Part shown: positions 1 to 7,364 of the stretch, one piece after another
How the letters are laid out: each line of letters starts with the position of its first letter
Numbering within the stretch: the first letter of the stretch is position 1
From: an uncultured Acetatifactor sp.
Lineage (GTDB): Bacteria; Bacillota; Clostridia; Lachnospirales; Lachnospiraceae
DNA length: 10,952 nt
Reading direction: 5' to 3'
Assembly: GCA_910578995.1 (NCBI GenBank)
Contig: CAJTSY010000028.1
Location: forward strand, 1-10,952
Made by a program: the position numbers and the translations under genes
Notes under the pieces: model-generated
What the model saw: the letters and a program-made list of their open reading frames with translations, nothing else
Told to the model about the DNA's origin: nothing
The model's database searches: none

Positions 1-822
1 ATTCTCATCCTCCATGGTCTGCATGACAGGATAGTCAATCACCGTCCCGTCCACCGCCATAGCAGCAAGACCTACGGTTACAGCAACGGGAATTGCAGCC
101 GGAATCGTGTCACCGGTCTTGGGAACACTGTCCTTTACCCCTTTCAGCTGACCCTTAGCCGCATATATCACAGCATAAGCACTGAAACGGTCGGAAGCGA
201 CGGTAACGGTACCAGGATTGCTGTCCAAATCGGGAAGGATTGTTGCCGCTCCATTATGTATACGGATTACCGCACAGTCATTATCGTTTCCGTTAATATT
301 CTCCGGCGTGTTCAACTGAATACGGATGGGGGAATTCAGATTCGTCACCTGCGGGAAACCGTCCCTTCCGCCGATATTCATTGTGATTTCAACTACATAA
401 CCTACCTCTGCGCCGGCTCTTGCGGCTGTGCTATCGATAAGCTCTCTCGACAACGGTCCATAAGAAGCTTCCACAGTCGCTTCCAATGTCTCGCCGCTGC
501 CCAGTCCTGCCGCACTTGCAACTTCCTGTGCGGATGAGACAATAATTACGGAATGTGGAGTAGAATTGTTTACAGCAATAGACGAACCTTCCGGTATATT
601 GCTTCCCGCAGCGGAATTTCCCGGATTATAGCTGTTGTTTCCAGATACGCTGGGTACACTGGGTGTGGAAGGCGTACTGTTTCCACCGCCTGTCCCTACG
701 GTATTGTTTCCTGATGCCGACACCGTCATAGCCGGCAAATCCAGACCTGTTGACTCCAATGCCGACGGCACCACAAGTAATGCTGTCGCCAAAACCAAAG
801 CCAAAACTCCACGTTTTTTCAT
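1..822 (-). CDS. Secreted PKTGD-anchored surface protein, fused in frame to a sortase B-like start (partial)
   Basis: The frame is open from ATG at 822 to the left edge (274 codons visible, 3' end missing). A strong ribosome site (AAGGAGG) lies 9 bases upstream. Residues 1-37 form a signal peptide: basic MKKR, a hydrophobic core, then a small-residue cleavage region near VSASG. Next is a low-complexity Gly/Ser/Asn/Pro/Thr linker (about 38-85), then a domain I do not recognise (about 90-225), ending in FSAYAVIYA, a motif common just before the anchor in clostridial surface proteins. A sorting-signal-like VPKTGDT follows at about 234-240, then a hydrophobic stretch. The usual basic tail is absent. 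Instead the frame continues as VDGTVIDYPVMQTMEDEN, which resembles the conserved first strands of class B sortases (DGTxIDYPVMQ...DNEYYL). Expected location is the cell surface. The surface-protein call is firm; the fusion could be genuine, a deletion product or an assembly join. The sortase catalytic His/Cys/Arg would lie outside the window. Confidence 0.8.
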   Translation of the reverse strand, partial: MKKRGVLALVLATALLVVPSALESTGLDLPAMTVSASGNNTVGTGGGNSTPSTPSVPSVSGNNSYNPGNSAAGSNIPEGSSIAVNNSTPHSVIIVSSAQEVASAAGLGSGETLEATVEASYGPLSRELIDSTAARAGAEVGYVVEITMNIGGRDGFPQVTNLNSPIRIQLNTPENINGNDNDCAVIRIHNGAATILPDLDSNPGTVTVASDRFSAYAVIYAAKGQLKGVKDSVPKTGDTIPAAIPVAVTVGLAAMAVDGTVIDYPVMQTMEDEN

Positions 823-879
823 TCTCTTGTCCTCCTTAAGGTAAACATATTTGATTGTGGACGTAATTCCACCTTTCCT

Positions 880-905
880 ATTTTACCCCCCAGGCAAAAA
901 GTCAA
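880..905 (-). promoter_or_regulatory. Candidate promoter of the surface-protein gene
   Basis: Reading leftward, TTGACT (905-900) and TAAAAT (885-880) precede the surface-protein gene by about 58 bases. The spacing is only 14 bp, shorter than the usual 16-18, so this is a tentative assignment. A run of six G sits in the spacer. No better -35/-10 pair was found between the two divergent genes for this strand. Confidence 0.3.
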
Positions 906-955
906 GACATTTCCGAAAAAAAGTTAATTTTTTTCCAGATTCCATACAGTGTCAT

Positions 956-984
956 TTGCATAAACCTGCCTGCTGTGCTATACT
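956..984 (+). promoter_or_regulatory. Promoter of the HAD phosphatase gene
   Basis: TTGCAT (956-961) and TATACT (979-984) are separated by exactly 17 bp, a good sigma-70/SigA type match. Transcription would start near 990, giving a short leader of about 40 bases that includes the ribosome site GAAGGAAG at 1014-1021. Confidence 0.6.
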
Positions 985-1029
985 GGTCAGGACAACTTCC
1001 GAATCGGAAAAATGAAGGAAGAAAAATGA

Positions 1030-1863
1030 ATGGAGAAGAACATGAATTCTGCCTCATTTGAAGCCTTGAAGAGAAAAAAACTCTTCTTATTTGATATAGA
1101 CGGCACCCTGGCGATAGGCGACACCCTTTACGAAGGAAGCGCCGGGCTGCTCCGACACATTGAGGAGATCGGCGGAAAAGCCTACTACATCACCAACAAT
1201 TCCACCCGCAGCGGCAGGGATTATGTGGAGAAATTCCGCAAAGCCTTCCGCCTGGAAACCACCGAGGACCAGTTTATCACATCCGGCTATATGACGCTCC
1301 GGTTTCTGAAAGAGCGGTACGCGGATGCCAAAATATTCGTCCTCGGCACAGCCTCCTTTGTGGAGGAACTGCGCAAAAACGGCCTGCACGTCACCGAGAA
1401 GGCAGAGAAGGACATTGCCTGTGTTGTGGCTGCCTATGACAGCGAGCTCACCTATGACAAACTGATTCAGGCCTGCAAGGTACTCTCCACAACGGACGTC
1501 CCCTTCTATGCCACCAATCCGGATCTGTGCTGTCCCATCGATTTCGGGTTTATCCCGGACTGCGGCGCCATATGCAATATGATCACGGCCTCCACCGGCA
1601 GGAAACCCCTCTACCTGGGCAAGCCCAGCCGTGCGGTTGTGGATCTGTGCCTGGAGATGTCCGGCTTCTCCCGGGAGGAAACCCTGGTGGTGGGAGACCG
1701 GCTCTACACCGATATCGCCTGCGGGATAAACGGCGGAGTAGACACTTGTGTACTGTTTACCGGAGAAGCGAAGCCGGAAGACTTAGCGGATACTCCCTAT
1801 CCCGCTACCTACCGCTTTGACAATGTAAAAGAGCTTCTGATGCACTGCACCGAAGCCCTCTGA
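1030..1863 (+). CDS. HAD superfamily IIA hydrolase (NagD/pNPPase-like)
   Basis: A 277-residue cytoplasmic phosphatase of the HAD IIA subfamily, usual size for the family. All four HAD motifs are visible: motif I FDIDGT with nucleophile Asp22 and acid/base Asp24; motif II ITNNST with Thr55; motif III Lys198 in YLGKPS; motif IV VVGDRLYTDI with Asp223 and Asp228 for Mg2+. The C2-type cap lies between motifs II and III, including YATNPDLCCP. Family members dephosphorylate small phosphorylated metabolites (sugar phosphates, nucleotides, glycolate-type damage products); the substrate cannot be told from sequence. Two starts are possible: 1030, with GGAAG 9 bases upstream, or Met5 at 1042, with GGAG 6 bases upstream; both are plausible. 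It is monocistronic, transcribed from the 956-984 promoter, and its stop lies 7 bases from the stop of the convergent DegV gene. Confidence 0.93.
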   Translation: MEKNMNSASFEALKRKKLFLFDIDGTLAIGDTLYEGSAGLLRHIEEIGGKAYYITNNSTRSGRDYVEKFRKAFRLETTEDQFITSGYMTLRFLKERYADAKIFVLGTASFVEELRKNGLHVTEKAEKDIACVVAAYDSELTYDKLIQACKVLSTTDVPFYATNPDLCCPIDFGFIPDCGAICNMITASTGRKPLYLGKPSRAVVDLCLEMSGFSREETLVVGDRLYTDIACGINGGVDTCVLFTGEAKPEDLADTPYPATYRFDNVKELLMHCTEAL

Positions 1864-1870
1864 AGCATTT

Positions 1871-2782
1871 TCAGGAAACCAGGCCCTTCTCTATAATGCC
1901 GAATCCCAGGGGGTAAGGCCCTGTATGCACACTGATGGTGGCTCCGATCTGGAAAAGGGGAATCCTGTCCTCACCGATGGAATACCCTTTTTCCTGCAGC
2001 CTGGCCAGCGTATGCTTCCGGAACTCCACCGCCTCCTGGTAATCATATCCGTATCCGACGGCAATGCTGTAGCGCTCAATCTTCCTTCCGTTTTCCTCCA
2101 GATAATCCAACAGCAGATCAATGGCCTTCTCCGTGGTGCGCTTCCTGCCCCTGCCGATCCCCGAAGGGAATATCTCCCCTTCCTTCAGGGTGATCACGGG
2201 CCGGATGCCCAGGACGCTGCCCGCCACGGCGGATACCTTGCCGATGCGCCCGCCATGCTTTAAGTATTCCATGTCTCCCACGGTGAAGAAAATCCGCCCG
2301 GTGCTCTTGATCTCCTCAAGCCGGGCCACCAGTGACTCATATGCCATGCCGCTGTCCCGCAGGGCCGCAGCCTCCAGAACATACAGTCCCTGGAGCACGG
2401 TGTTCACCGTCGCGTCGATCACCGTGATCTCAGCCTCCGGAAAACTCTCCCGCACAATCCCCCTGGCGCTTAAGGCAGACTGCATGGAACCGCTGAACTT
2501 GGTGGTAATGCAGATACAGATGACGGGAATCCCCTCCCTGGCATACGGCATAAATACTTCCACATAGTCCTGGGTCGAGGGCATGGAAGACTTGGGGTAC
2601 ACCCCTTTGCGGTCCACCATCTGCTGATAGAAATCCCGGATCCCGATCTCCACATTTTCCTTCAGATAATTCTCATCGTCAAAAGAGACGTAAAACGGCA
2701 CCACCGTGATATTTTTTTCCTCCACAAGTTCCCGGGGCAAATCACAGGAACCGTCGCTGATAATGTGATACATTTCCTTCAT
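1871..2782 (-). CDS. DegV family fatty-acid-binding protein (FakB-like)
   Basis: A 303-residue protein with the two-domain DegV fold, normal length. Visible signatures are an N-terminal ISDGSCDLP (8-16), KSSMPST (64-70), the TKFSGS loop (94-99), LKHGGRIGK (174-182) and the C-terminal HTGPYPLGFG (286-295), all conserved around the buried acyl chain in this family. Known members (FakB) bind a fatty acid and present it to the kinase FakA for phosphorylation; no fakA-like gene is in the window, so the partner must be elsewhere. GGGAAGG lies about 10 bases before the chosen ATG; Met4, with GAAGGA just before it, is an alternative start. It is preceded by its own promoter and a leader of about 130 bases, and is convergent with the HAD gene with no evident terminator between them. 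Confidence 0.93.
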   Translation of the reverse strand: MKEMYHIISDGSCDLPRELVEEKNITVVPFYVSFDDENYLKENVEIGIRDFYQQMVDRKGVYPKSSMPSTQDYVEVFMPYAREGIPVICICITTKFSGSMQSALSARGIVRESFPEAEITVIDATVNTVLQGLYVLEAAALRDSGMAYESLVARLEEIKSTGRIFFTVGDMEYLKHGGRIGKVSAVAGSVLGIRPVITLKEGEIFPSGIGRGRKRTTEKAIDLLLDYLEENGRKIERYSIAVGYGYDYQEAVEFRKHTLARLQEKGYSIGEDRIPLFQIGATISVHTGPYPLGFGIIEKGLVS

Positions 2783-2919
2783 ATACGCATTTACCTTCCC
2801 TGCAGATCAGTCTGGGAACCGTCGGAAATACCCTGATATCTTTCCCTCCGCGCAAACACTTCCTTTGTTCAGACGCGCAGATCGGGGCGGACATTTCGGA
2901 ACAGCTCCTCAGCATGTAT

Positions 2920-2948
2920 AGAATACCACTTCCCGGGAAAAATAGCAA
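2920..2948 (-). promoter_or_regulatory. Promoter of the DegV gene, with a palindrome in the spacer
   Basis: Reading leftward, TTGCTA (2948-2943) and TATTCT (2925-2920) are 17 bp apart. The spacer contains the perfect 10-bp palindrome TTCCCGGGAA (2930-2939), in a position where a bound repressor would block RNA polymerase. The operator role is an inference. The predicted leader, about 2913 to 2783, holds no other recognisable element. Confidence 0.45.
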
Positions 2949-2997
2949 TAGCTTGTGTTGTTCTATATCACTTTTTATAATCCGTTAATTCTTTTAC

Positions 2998-3014
2998 GTG
3001 GTTTTCAAAACCAC
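2998..3014. repeat. 17-bp perfect inverted repeat between the DegV and lipoprotein genes
   Basis: GTGGTTTTCAAAACCAC has 8-bp arms around a central C. It sits 78 bases past the end of the lipoprotein gene and about 50 bases upstream of the DegV promoter. No T-run follows on either strand, so it is not a standard intrinsic terminator; it may be an operator or a weak hairpin. The rest of 2783-3091 has GC-rich imperfect hairpins (3015-3091) but no gene that I can support. Confidence 0.4.
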
Positions 3015-3091
3015 TTTCCCGGCAAATTTCCCCGGACACCGCATCCGCCCTGCACTTCCCGGGCATCCTGCCCCCGCCGGACTGAAGCCTC

Positions 3092-4654
3092 TCATTTTAC
3101 GGCATCGGCATATGCCTTCCGGTACAGGGCAATCAGCCTCTCCACATCCATCCCCTTCAGTACCTCCAGATAACCGTCCCAACTTTCATCAAGATCCAAC
3201 TCCCCGGTAGCCACCTCCACCACATAGCGGTCGATATAGGCGTTCATATCCGTTGACAGAGCCCTGATCTCCCCGCTGTCGCTTTCGGAATAATTCATTG
3301 CAGGAAGCGGAACCGCCCCCATCCCCACCAATTTCTGATGCTGCTGCGTCAGATATACTTCGTCCGGATCCACCTCACCGCTCAGCGCATCCCACAGCTG
3401 CGGCTGTATGGACGGATGGTACTGGGCTCCCTGAATGGTGCTGCCTGCCCTCACGGCAGAAACATCGGCGCCGTACTCCGTGCCGGACATCCATCCCCAG
3501 GTACCGTCCTCATAGACCTGGTAGGTTACGCCCTCCACGCCCATCCACGCCAGGATGCCGCCTTCCTCCGTGTAAAATTGGTCCAGCCAGACCACCAATG
3601 CCTCCGGATGCCTGCACTTATCCGTAATCGCTGCCGCTCCCACCGTGATTCCTTTTGTAATGGGAAAGGTTCCCTCCTGAAAGGGCGTCAGGGCAATGTA
3701 GTCCTCCGTTCCCCGCCCCACCACCTCGAAAGCGCCGGAAGCGTCGAAGGAACCCAGAATATCCCCGGACCGTCCCACGGACTCCAGCTGCGTCCTTTGC
3801 TGCATGAAGGTATTCCGGTCCAACAGCCCCTCCCGGTAGAGGCGGGCCACATAGCGGATATATTCTTTATAACGCTCATCCGCAGGCAGATACACCAGTT
3901 CCCCGTCTATCACCGCCGTCCGGCTCTCCTTGTCATAGGCAAAATCCGCATAGGACAGGAGCACCTGCGGATCCCCCGCCAGGGACATGGGAATCTCGTC
4001 CCCCGGATCCCCGTTCCCATTGGCATCCTGGTCCCTGAATGCCTTCAGCACCCGGTACAACTCCTCGTAACTGCGCGGTTCCTCCAGGCCCAGATTGTCC
4101 ATCCATCTCCCGTTGATCCAACACACTGCCCCCGCCGGACCCGGCCTGTCGATCTCCGGAAAGGAATAAATATGTCCGTCCGCAGATTCCAGATCCTGCC
4201 ACCCGTCTATTTCATCCAGTCTGGCGGACAGGTTGGGGGCATACTGGCCGATCAGCTCCTCCAACGGAATTAATATCCCCTGCCTTCCGTATTTCTCCAA
4301 ATCCCCCGCCTCGAACATCGCCTTAAAATACAGATCCGGGTAATGGTCGGTAAGCAGGCTTAGATTCCGTTTCTCCTTCAGATCCGCACCCAGTACGGAA
4401 TTGAAATCGACCAGAATACCGGCATCCTGCATGGACATTTTCATGGCATAGTTGTCATTCAGGGAATATTCGCCGTTCATCCCCGCAAATGCCGTATAGC
4501 GCCCGCCTATCCCGGGAAGGGCCGCCTCCCGTTCCGGAACAGACCCTTTTTCCTCCGGACTGCTCCCGCCATCCGCGGCGGAACACCCGGCCAGAAAGAC
4601 TGCCGCCATCACTATCGCCATCCTCCAGGCCATTCTCATTTTCCCTGCCGCCAT
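3092..4654 (-). CDS. Extracellular solute-binding lipoprotein of an ABC sugar-type transporter (LplA/YtcQ-like)
   Basis: A 520-residue lipoprotein. The signal peptide ends in the lipobox LAGC, so Cys24 would be diacylated and the mature protein tethered outside the membrane. A Ser/Gly/Glu linker (25-50) precedes a family-1 type binding fold. Typical LplA-family blocks are LIPLEELIGQYAPNL (128-142), DGHIYSFPE (159-167), INGRWMDNLGL (180-190) and a Ca-loop-like DQDANGNGDPGDEIP (208-222). Relatives bind oligosaccharides or sugar derivatives and deliver them to LplB/YtcP-type permeases. No permease or ATPase gene is adjacent on either side, so it is an orphan here. Start choice: GGAGAGG lies 5 bases before the first ATG; Met6 is a possible alternative. 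It is transcribed divergently from the AraC regulator, the usual arrangement for control by that regulator. Confidence 0.9.
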   Translation of the reverse strand: MAAGKMRMAWRMAIVMAAVFLAGCSAADGGSSPEEKGSVPEREAALPGIGGRYTAFAGMNGEYSLNDNYAMKMSMQDAGILVDFNSVLGADLKEKRNLSLLTDHYPDLYFKAMFEAGDLEKYGRQGILIPLEELIGQYAPNLSARLDEIDGWQDLESADGHIYSFPEIDRPGPAGAVCWINGRWMDNLGLEEPRSYEELYRVLKAFRDQDANGNGDPGDEIPMSLAGDPQVLLSYADFAYDKESRTAVIDGELVYLPADERYKEYIRYVARLYREGLLDRNTFMQQRTQLESVGRSGDILGSFDASGAFEVVGRGTEDYIALTPFQEGTFPITKGITVGAAAITDKCRHPEALVVWLDQFYTEEGGILAWMGVEGVTYQVYEDGTWGWMSGTEYGADVSAVRAGSTIQGAQYHPSIQPQLWDALSGEVDPDEVYLTQQHQKLVGMGAVPLPAMNYSESDSGEIRALSTDMNAYIDRYVVEVATGELDLDESWDGYLEVLKGMDVERLIALYRKAYADAVK

Positions 4655-4725
4655 GACTCCCTCTCCATTCCTGTCCCTTGACCGCGCCCTGCGGAAATTT
4701 GTTTTCCGTAACCTTTTCTACCTAA

Positions 4726-4754
4726 ATTTTAAGATATCCGCCAGATATGGACAA
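4726..4754 (-). promoter_or_regulatory. Promoter of the solute-binding lipoprotein gene
   Basis: Reading leftward, TTGTCC (4754-4749) and TAAAAT (4731-4726) are 17 bp apart. The spacer carries two near-identical hexamers, GATATC and GATATG, 11 bp apart, a possible activator half-site pair. The leader also holds a small hairpin (4692-4708, arms CGGAAA/TTTCCG) upstream of the ribosome site. Confidence 0.5.
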
Positions 4755-4828
4755 GGCACAATTTTTAACAAAAAAATTTAACGCCGCGGCTGTTCTTTCG
4801 GCAAATGGCCCCTCTATGGTGCAGTCTT

Positions 4829-4856
4829 CCTGTAAACATTATAATATTTGAACAGG
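4829..4856. repeat. 28-bp imperfect palindrome in the divergent control region
   Basis: Arms CCTGT and ACAGG flank an AT-rich, partly symmetric core (TTATAA near the centre). It lies between the lipoprotein promoter and the AraC promoter and is a candidate regulator-binding site. The operator role is inferred from position only. Confidence 0.3.
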
Positions 4857-4870
4857 AGGTCCAAAAAATA

Positions 4871-4899
4871 TAGACTTTCCAGGGGAATTGCGCTATAAT
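4871..4899 (+). promoter_or_regulatory. Main candidate promoter (P1) of the AraC regulator gene
   Basis: TAGACT (4871-4876) and a perfect TATAAT (4894-4899) are 17 bp apart. Transcription would start near 4906, giving a leader of about 90 bases before the ATG at 4998. Confidence 0.5.
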
Positions 4900-4933
4900 G
4901 GAAATATGTTTTCAAAGTATCACTTTTCAACAT

Positions 4934-4959
4934 TTGACATCATGTGTTTACATTATAAT
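4934..4959 (+). promoter_or_regulatory. Second candidate promoter (P2) of the AraC regulator gene
   Basis: Both hexamers are perfect consensus: TTGACA (4934-4939) and TATAAT (4954-4959). The spacer is only 14 bp, which would normally be poor without an activator that untwists the DNA. If used, transcripts would begin near 4966, past the TTG at 4962, which favours the ATG at 4998 as start. Confidence 0.35.
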
Positions 4960-4997
4960 TATTGTTTTTGGCTTTGCAGCGGAGGCTCCTTCCTTAT

Positions 4998-7262
4998 ATG
5001 AAATATTTTGGCTTTCAAAAGCTGTTTTCTCACCGTACCAGACGCAATACCTTTATTCAGTACTTTTTATCCTACTTCATCTTATTCAGCGTCCTTCTTC
5101 TGGGTTTTTACTTCATTCTGCGGAATCAGGTTTCCGAATTTTATTTCGAAAAACTGGAAAATCAGGCAAGCACGGCACTGGAAAAAGTATCGGAGGAACT
5201 AGACAGCGACCTGGCGTCCATCAACCATATACAGAGCGCCATCGACAGCAATGTGGAGCTGATCCTCTTCCATCATGACAATACCTCCTGGAACCAGTAT
5301 CAGGCGTTTCAGGAGCTGTCGAAGTACGCCCTGGGAAACCGTTTTATCGACTCCATCGTGTACCTGGACAGACAGCAGCAGACTGTCCTTTCCACCAGAA
5401 GATATGTGGAATACCGGGACGGGACCTTTTATATTTATGATGAAGGCGACGCAGTGGCATTCCAGATGGAGGAGGACGGTGGCACGGAAGATCCTTATCA
5501 GCTGACCTATGTCTCCGGCGGGAACTCGGCCTATCTGATTTATTACCCCGGAAGCGCAGACTCTTCCGCCTGTTCCGTCTTCTTCATCATCAACAGGCAG
5601 GAACTTGAGCAGCTCATGAAGAATATCCTGTCGGAAGAGATTCTGTCCATGGTTCTTCTGTCCCCCGACAGCGAGATCGTCACCGGGGCCAACATTGCCG
5701 CGTTGGAGCCCTATATTACCAACAGCGGCAGCAGCACTGACGGCAACGACGCCGATTCCACCGGAATCCTGGATCTGGGATCCGTGGAAACCGCAGGCTC
5801 CTCCCACAATACTTTCCTGCACACCCGGGAAGGGCTTTATAACGGTTTCACAATGGCTGCCCTGATCTCCAACAAGCTGCTCCTGATGCAGATGAACACT
5901 GCCTTCCGGAACACTTATTTTGCCCTACTGCTGTTGGGCATCGTGGGGATGCTCATCGTGGTGGCCGGCATGCGCCATACTTTCCTGCCCCTCCATAAGC
6001 TGACCAAAGCCATCGTAAAAAGCCCCAACTTCCGCCAGGGCTATGTGGATCAGCTGAACCAGGCCTTTTCTGATACCATGACCGAAAATGAAAGCCTGCG
6101 GGCCAAGACCGACAAATACCGCCTGGCAATACAGAAATCCATCTTAAGCTCCATTGTCACCGGCGGACGCTTTGACGGGCCTGAAGGCCTTCAGAGCGTG
6201 GACCAGTTCTTCAACATGGAGCCGGACAACCATATCGTTGCGCTGTATATGAAATCCCGGAAAGCTGCCCTGCCCTCCGACGATATTATTCGCTTTTTCA
6301 ATGAAGCCCTTCCGGGGACAGATTCCTGCGTCATCCTGGAGGAGCATGGGGAATGTGCGGTATTCCTGCTCAATTATACCGGCGCGGAGCAGAATAAGGA
6401 TGAGGTGATCCGTGTGCTCATGGACAGCCTGTTTGAAAAGGGCGGCTATTTTTCAGCTGTCAGCAACGGCTCATCCTCTCCCCTGGACATTCCCTTCCTG
6501 TATGAGAACGCAATCCTGGCCAGCAACCTCTGGGAGCAGATGCCTGTGGCCTCCTATAACCAGGCTCCGGCCAGGCCAGAGGCCGCGCTTCCCCAGTCCT
6601 ATCCCTATGACAGACTGGAGATGCTTGCCGCCCTCCTGAAGAAGCAGGACTTCCTGGCCGCAAAAGCACAGCTGCAGGAATTCTTCCGGCTCGTGGACAG
6701 CGCTTCCGTCAAGGGCAGCACCATGCCGGACTTCTTCATCCGCTGTGTGCTCATCGACGTGCTTACCACCATAGTCAATTCCATGAACCAGATGAACGTC
6801 AAGTTTAAGGTCTACCGGGATCTCTATTTTGAAACACTGTATTTCTGCCGCAGCTGTCCCTACAGCCAGGCGGCGGAACAGATCAAAAGCAATACGGAGA
6901 AATTTCTGGAGCTGTTTGAAAAGGAACTGGCCAACAAGAGCATTACCTCTTCCCGGATAAGGCAGATGATCGAGAACCAATATACCTCGCCTGATTTCTC
7001 TATCTCCAATATAGCCGATTCCTTTGACGTGAGCGTTGCCTATGTGAGTTACCTGTTCAAAAACGATACCGGGGAAAATGTCTCCGACTATGTGTGGAAT
7101 CTGAGACTGGCCAGGGCAAAGGAGCTGCTGCTCACCACCGACCTGTCCGTCGACAGCATCAGTGTCTCCGTAGGGTATGTCAGCACCTCCAGCTTCCGGC
7201 GGAAATTCAAGCAGGATACCGGGGTTACACCCTCCCAGTTCCGCAGCAGGAACGCATCCTGA
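4998..7262 (+). CDS. Membrane-anchored AraC-family regulator with extracellular sensor domain
   Basis: A 754-residue one-component sensor-regulator. After a short basic N-terminus (HRTRR), TM1 spans about residues 19-41 (FIQYFLSYFILFSVLLLG). An extracytoplasmic sensing region of about 260 residues follows, beginning with a coiled-coil-like EKLENQASTALEKVSEELD. TM2 is at about 307-325. The cytoplasmic linker ends in a C-terminal AraC/XylS double helix-turn-helix of about 100 residues: first helix pair in FSISNIADSFDVSVAYVSYLFK, second in VDSISVSVGYVSTSSFRRKF, then the family ending GVTPSQFR. This architecture is common beside LplA-type binding proteins in Firmicutes, where it controls sugar uptake genes. 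GGAGG at 4981-4985 lies 12 bases before this ATG. A frame-consistent TTG at 4962 would give 766 residues but has no ribosome site. The likely target is the divergent lipoprotein gene. Confidence 0.9.
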   Translation: MKYFGFQKLFSHRTRRNTFIQYFLSYFILFSVLLLGFYFILRNQVSEFYFEKLENQASTALEKVSEELDSDLASINHIQSAIDSNVELILFHHDNTSWNQYQAFQELSKYALGNRFIDSIVYLDRQQQTVLSTRRYVEYRDGTFYIYDEGDAVAFQMEEDGGTEDPYQLTYVSGGNSAYLIYYPGSADSSACSVFFIINRQELEQLMKNILSEEILSMVLLSPDSEIVTGANIAALEPYITNSGSSTDGNDADSTGILDLGSVETAGSSHNTFLHTREGLYNGFTMAALISNKLLLMQMNTAFRNTYFALLLLGIVGMLIVVAGMRHTFLPLHKLTKAIVKSPNFRQGYVDQLNQAFSDTMTENESLRAKTDKYRLAIQKSILSSIVTGGRFDGPEGLQSVDQFFNMEPDNHIVALYMKSRKAALPSDDIIRFFNEALPGTDSCVILEEHGECAVFLLNYTGAEQNKDEVIRVLMDSLFEKGGYFSAVSNGSSSPLDIPFLYENAILASNLWEQMPVASYNQAPARPEAALPQSYPYDRLEMLAALLKKQDFLAAKAQLQEFFRLVDSASVKGSTMPDFFIRCVLIDVLTTIVNSMNQMNVKFKVYRDLYFETLYFCRSCPYSQAAEQIKSNTEKFLELFEKELANKSITSSRIRQMIENQYTSPDFSISNIADSFDVSVAYVSYLFKNDTGENVSDYVWNLRLARAKELLLTTDLSVDSISVSVGYVSTSSFRRKFKQDTGVTPSQFRSRNAS

Positions 7263-7296
7263 CGTCCTGCCGCAGCGCGCTGCCGCCCTCACCATG

Positions 7297-7319
7297 CAAA
7301 AAGCCTATAGGGCAGGCTT
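7297..7319 (-). terminator. Intrinsic terminator of the AAA ATPase gene
   Basis: Read leftward, a 6-bp stem AAGCCT/AGGCTT (7319-7301) with a 7-base loop is followed by a run of five T, part of which overlaps the stem. It lies about 46 bases past the ATPase stop. On the plus strand the same hairpin is preceded, not followed, by the A-run, so it serves the ATPase rather than the AraC gene. Confidence 0.6.
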
Positions 7320-7364
7320 GGCCGCCCCACCCTGCATGAAAATCCGGGGATACTGTAAAAGTCT

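Larger units (their letters stand above)
4831..4964 (+). repeat. Pair of 20-bp degenerate direct repeats
   Basis: The 20-mers at 4831-4850 and 4945-4964 agree at 16 of 20 positions, sharing a TGT start, the block ACATTATAAT and a TTG end. They are 114 bp apart and bracket the main AraC promoter, an arrangement that could support regulator binding at two sites and looping. AT-rich chance similarity cannot be excluded. Confidence 0.3.

Noticed and set aside
256..844. Plus-strand frames over the surface-protein gene
   Set aside because: They are antisense to a gene with a clear ribosome site, signal peptide and sorting motif.
2742..2948. Short minus-strand open frame overlapping the DegV start (68 codons)
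   Set aside because: It overlaps the DegV promoter and leader in another frame, has no ribosome site and no recognisable sequence.
2998..3014. Intrinsic terminator of the lipoprotein gene
   Set aside because: The inverted repeat has no T-run on the exit side for either strand, and perfect symmetry leaves almost no loop.
3338..4273. A 311-codon plus-strand open frame across the lipoprotein gene
   Set aside because: It lies wholly antisense to a confident binding-protein gene with lipobox and family motifs; its product is His/Pro/Arg-rich and matches no family I know.
6471..7295. A 274-codon minus-strand open frame across the AraC gene
   Set aside because: Antisense shadow of the regulator's C-terminal half, including its helix-turn-helix; no ribosome site and no recognisable domain.
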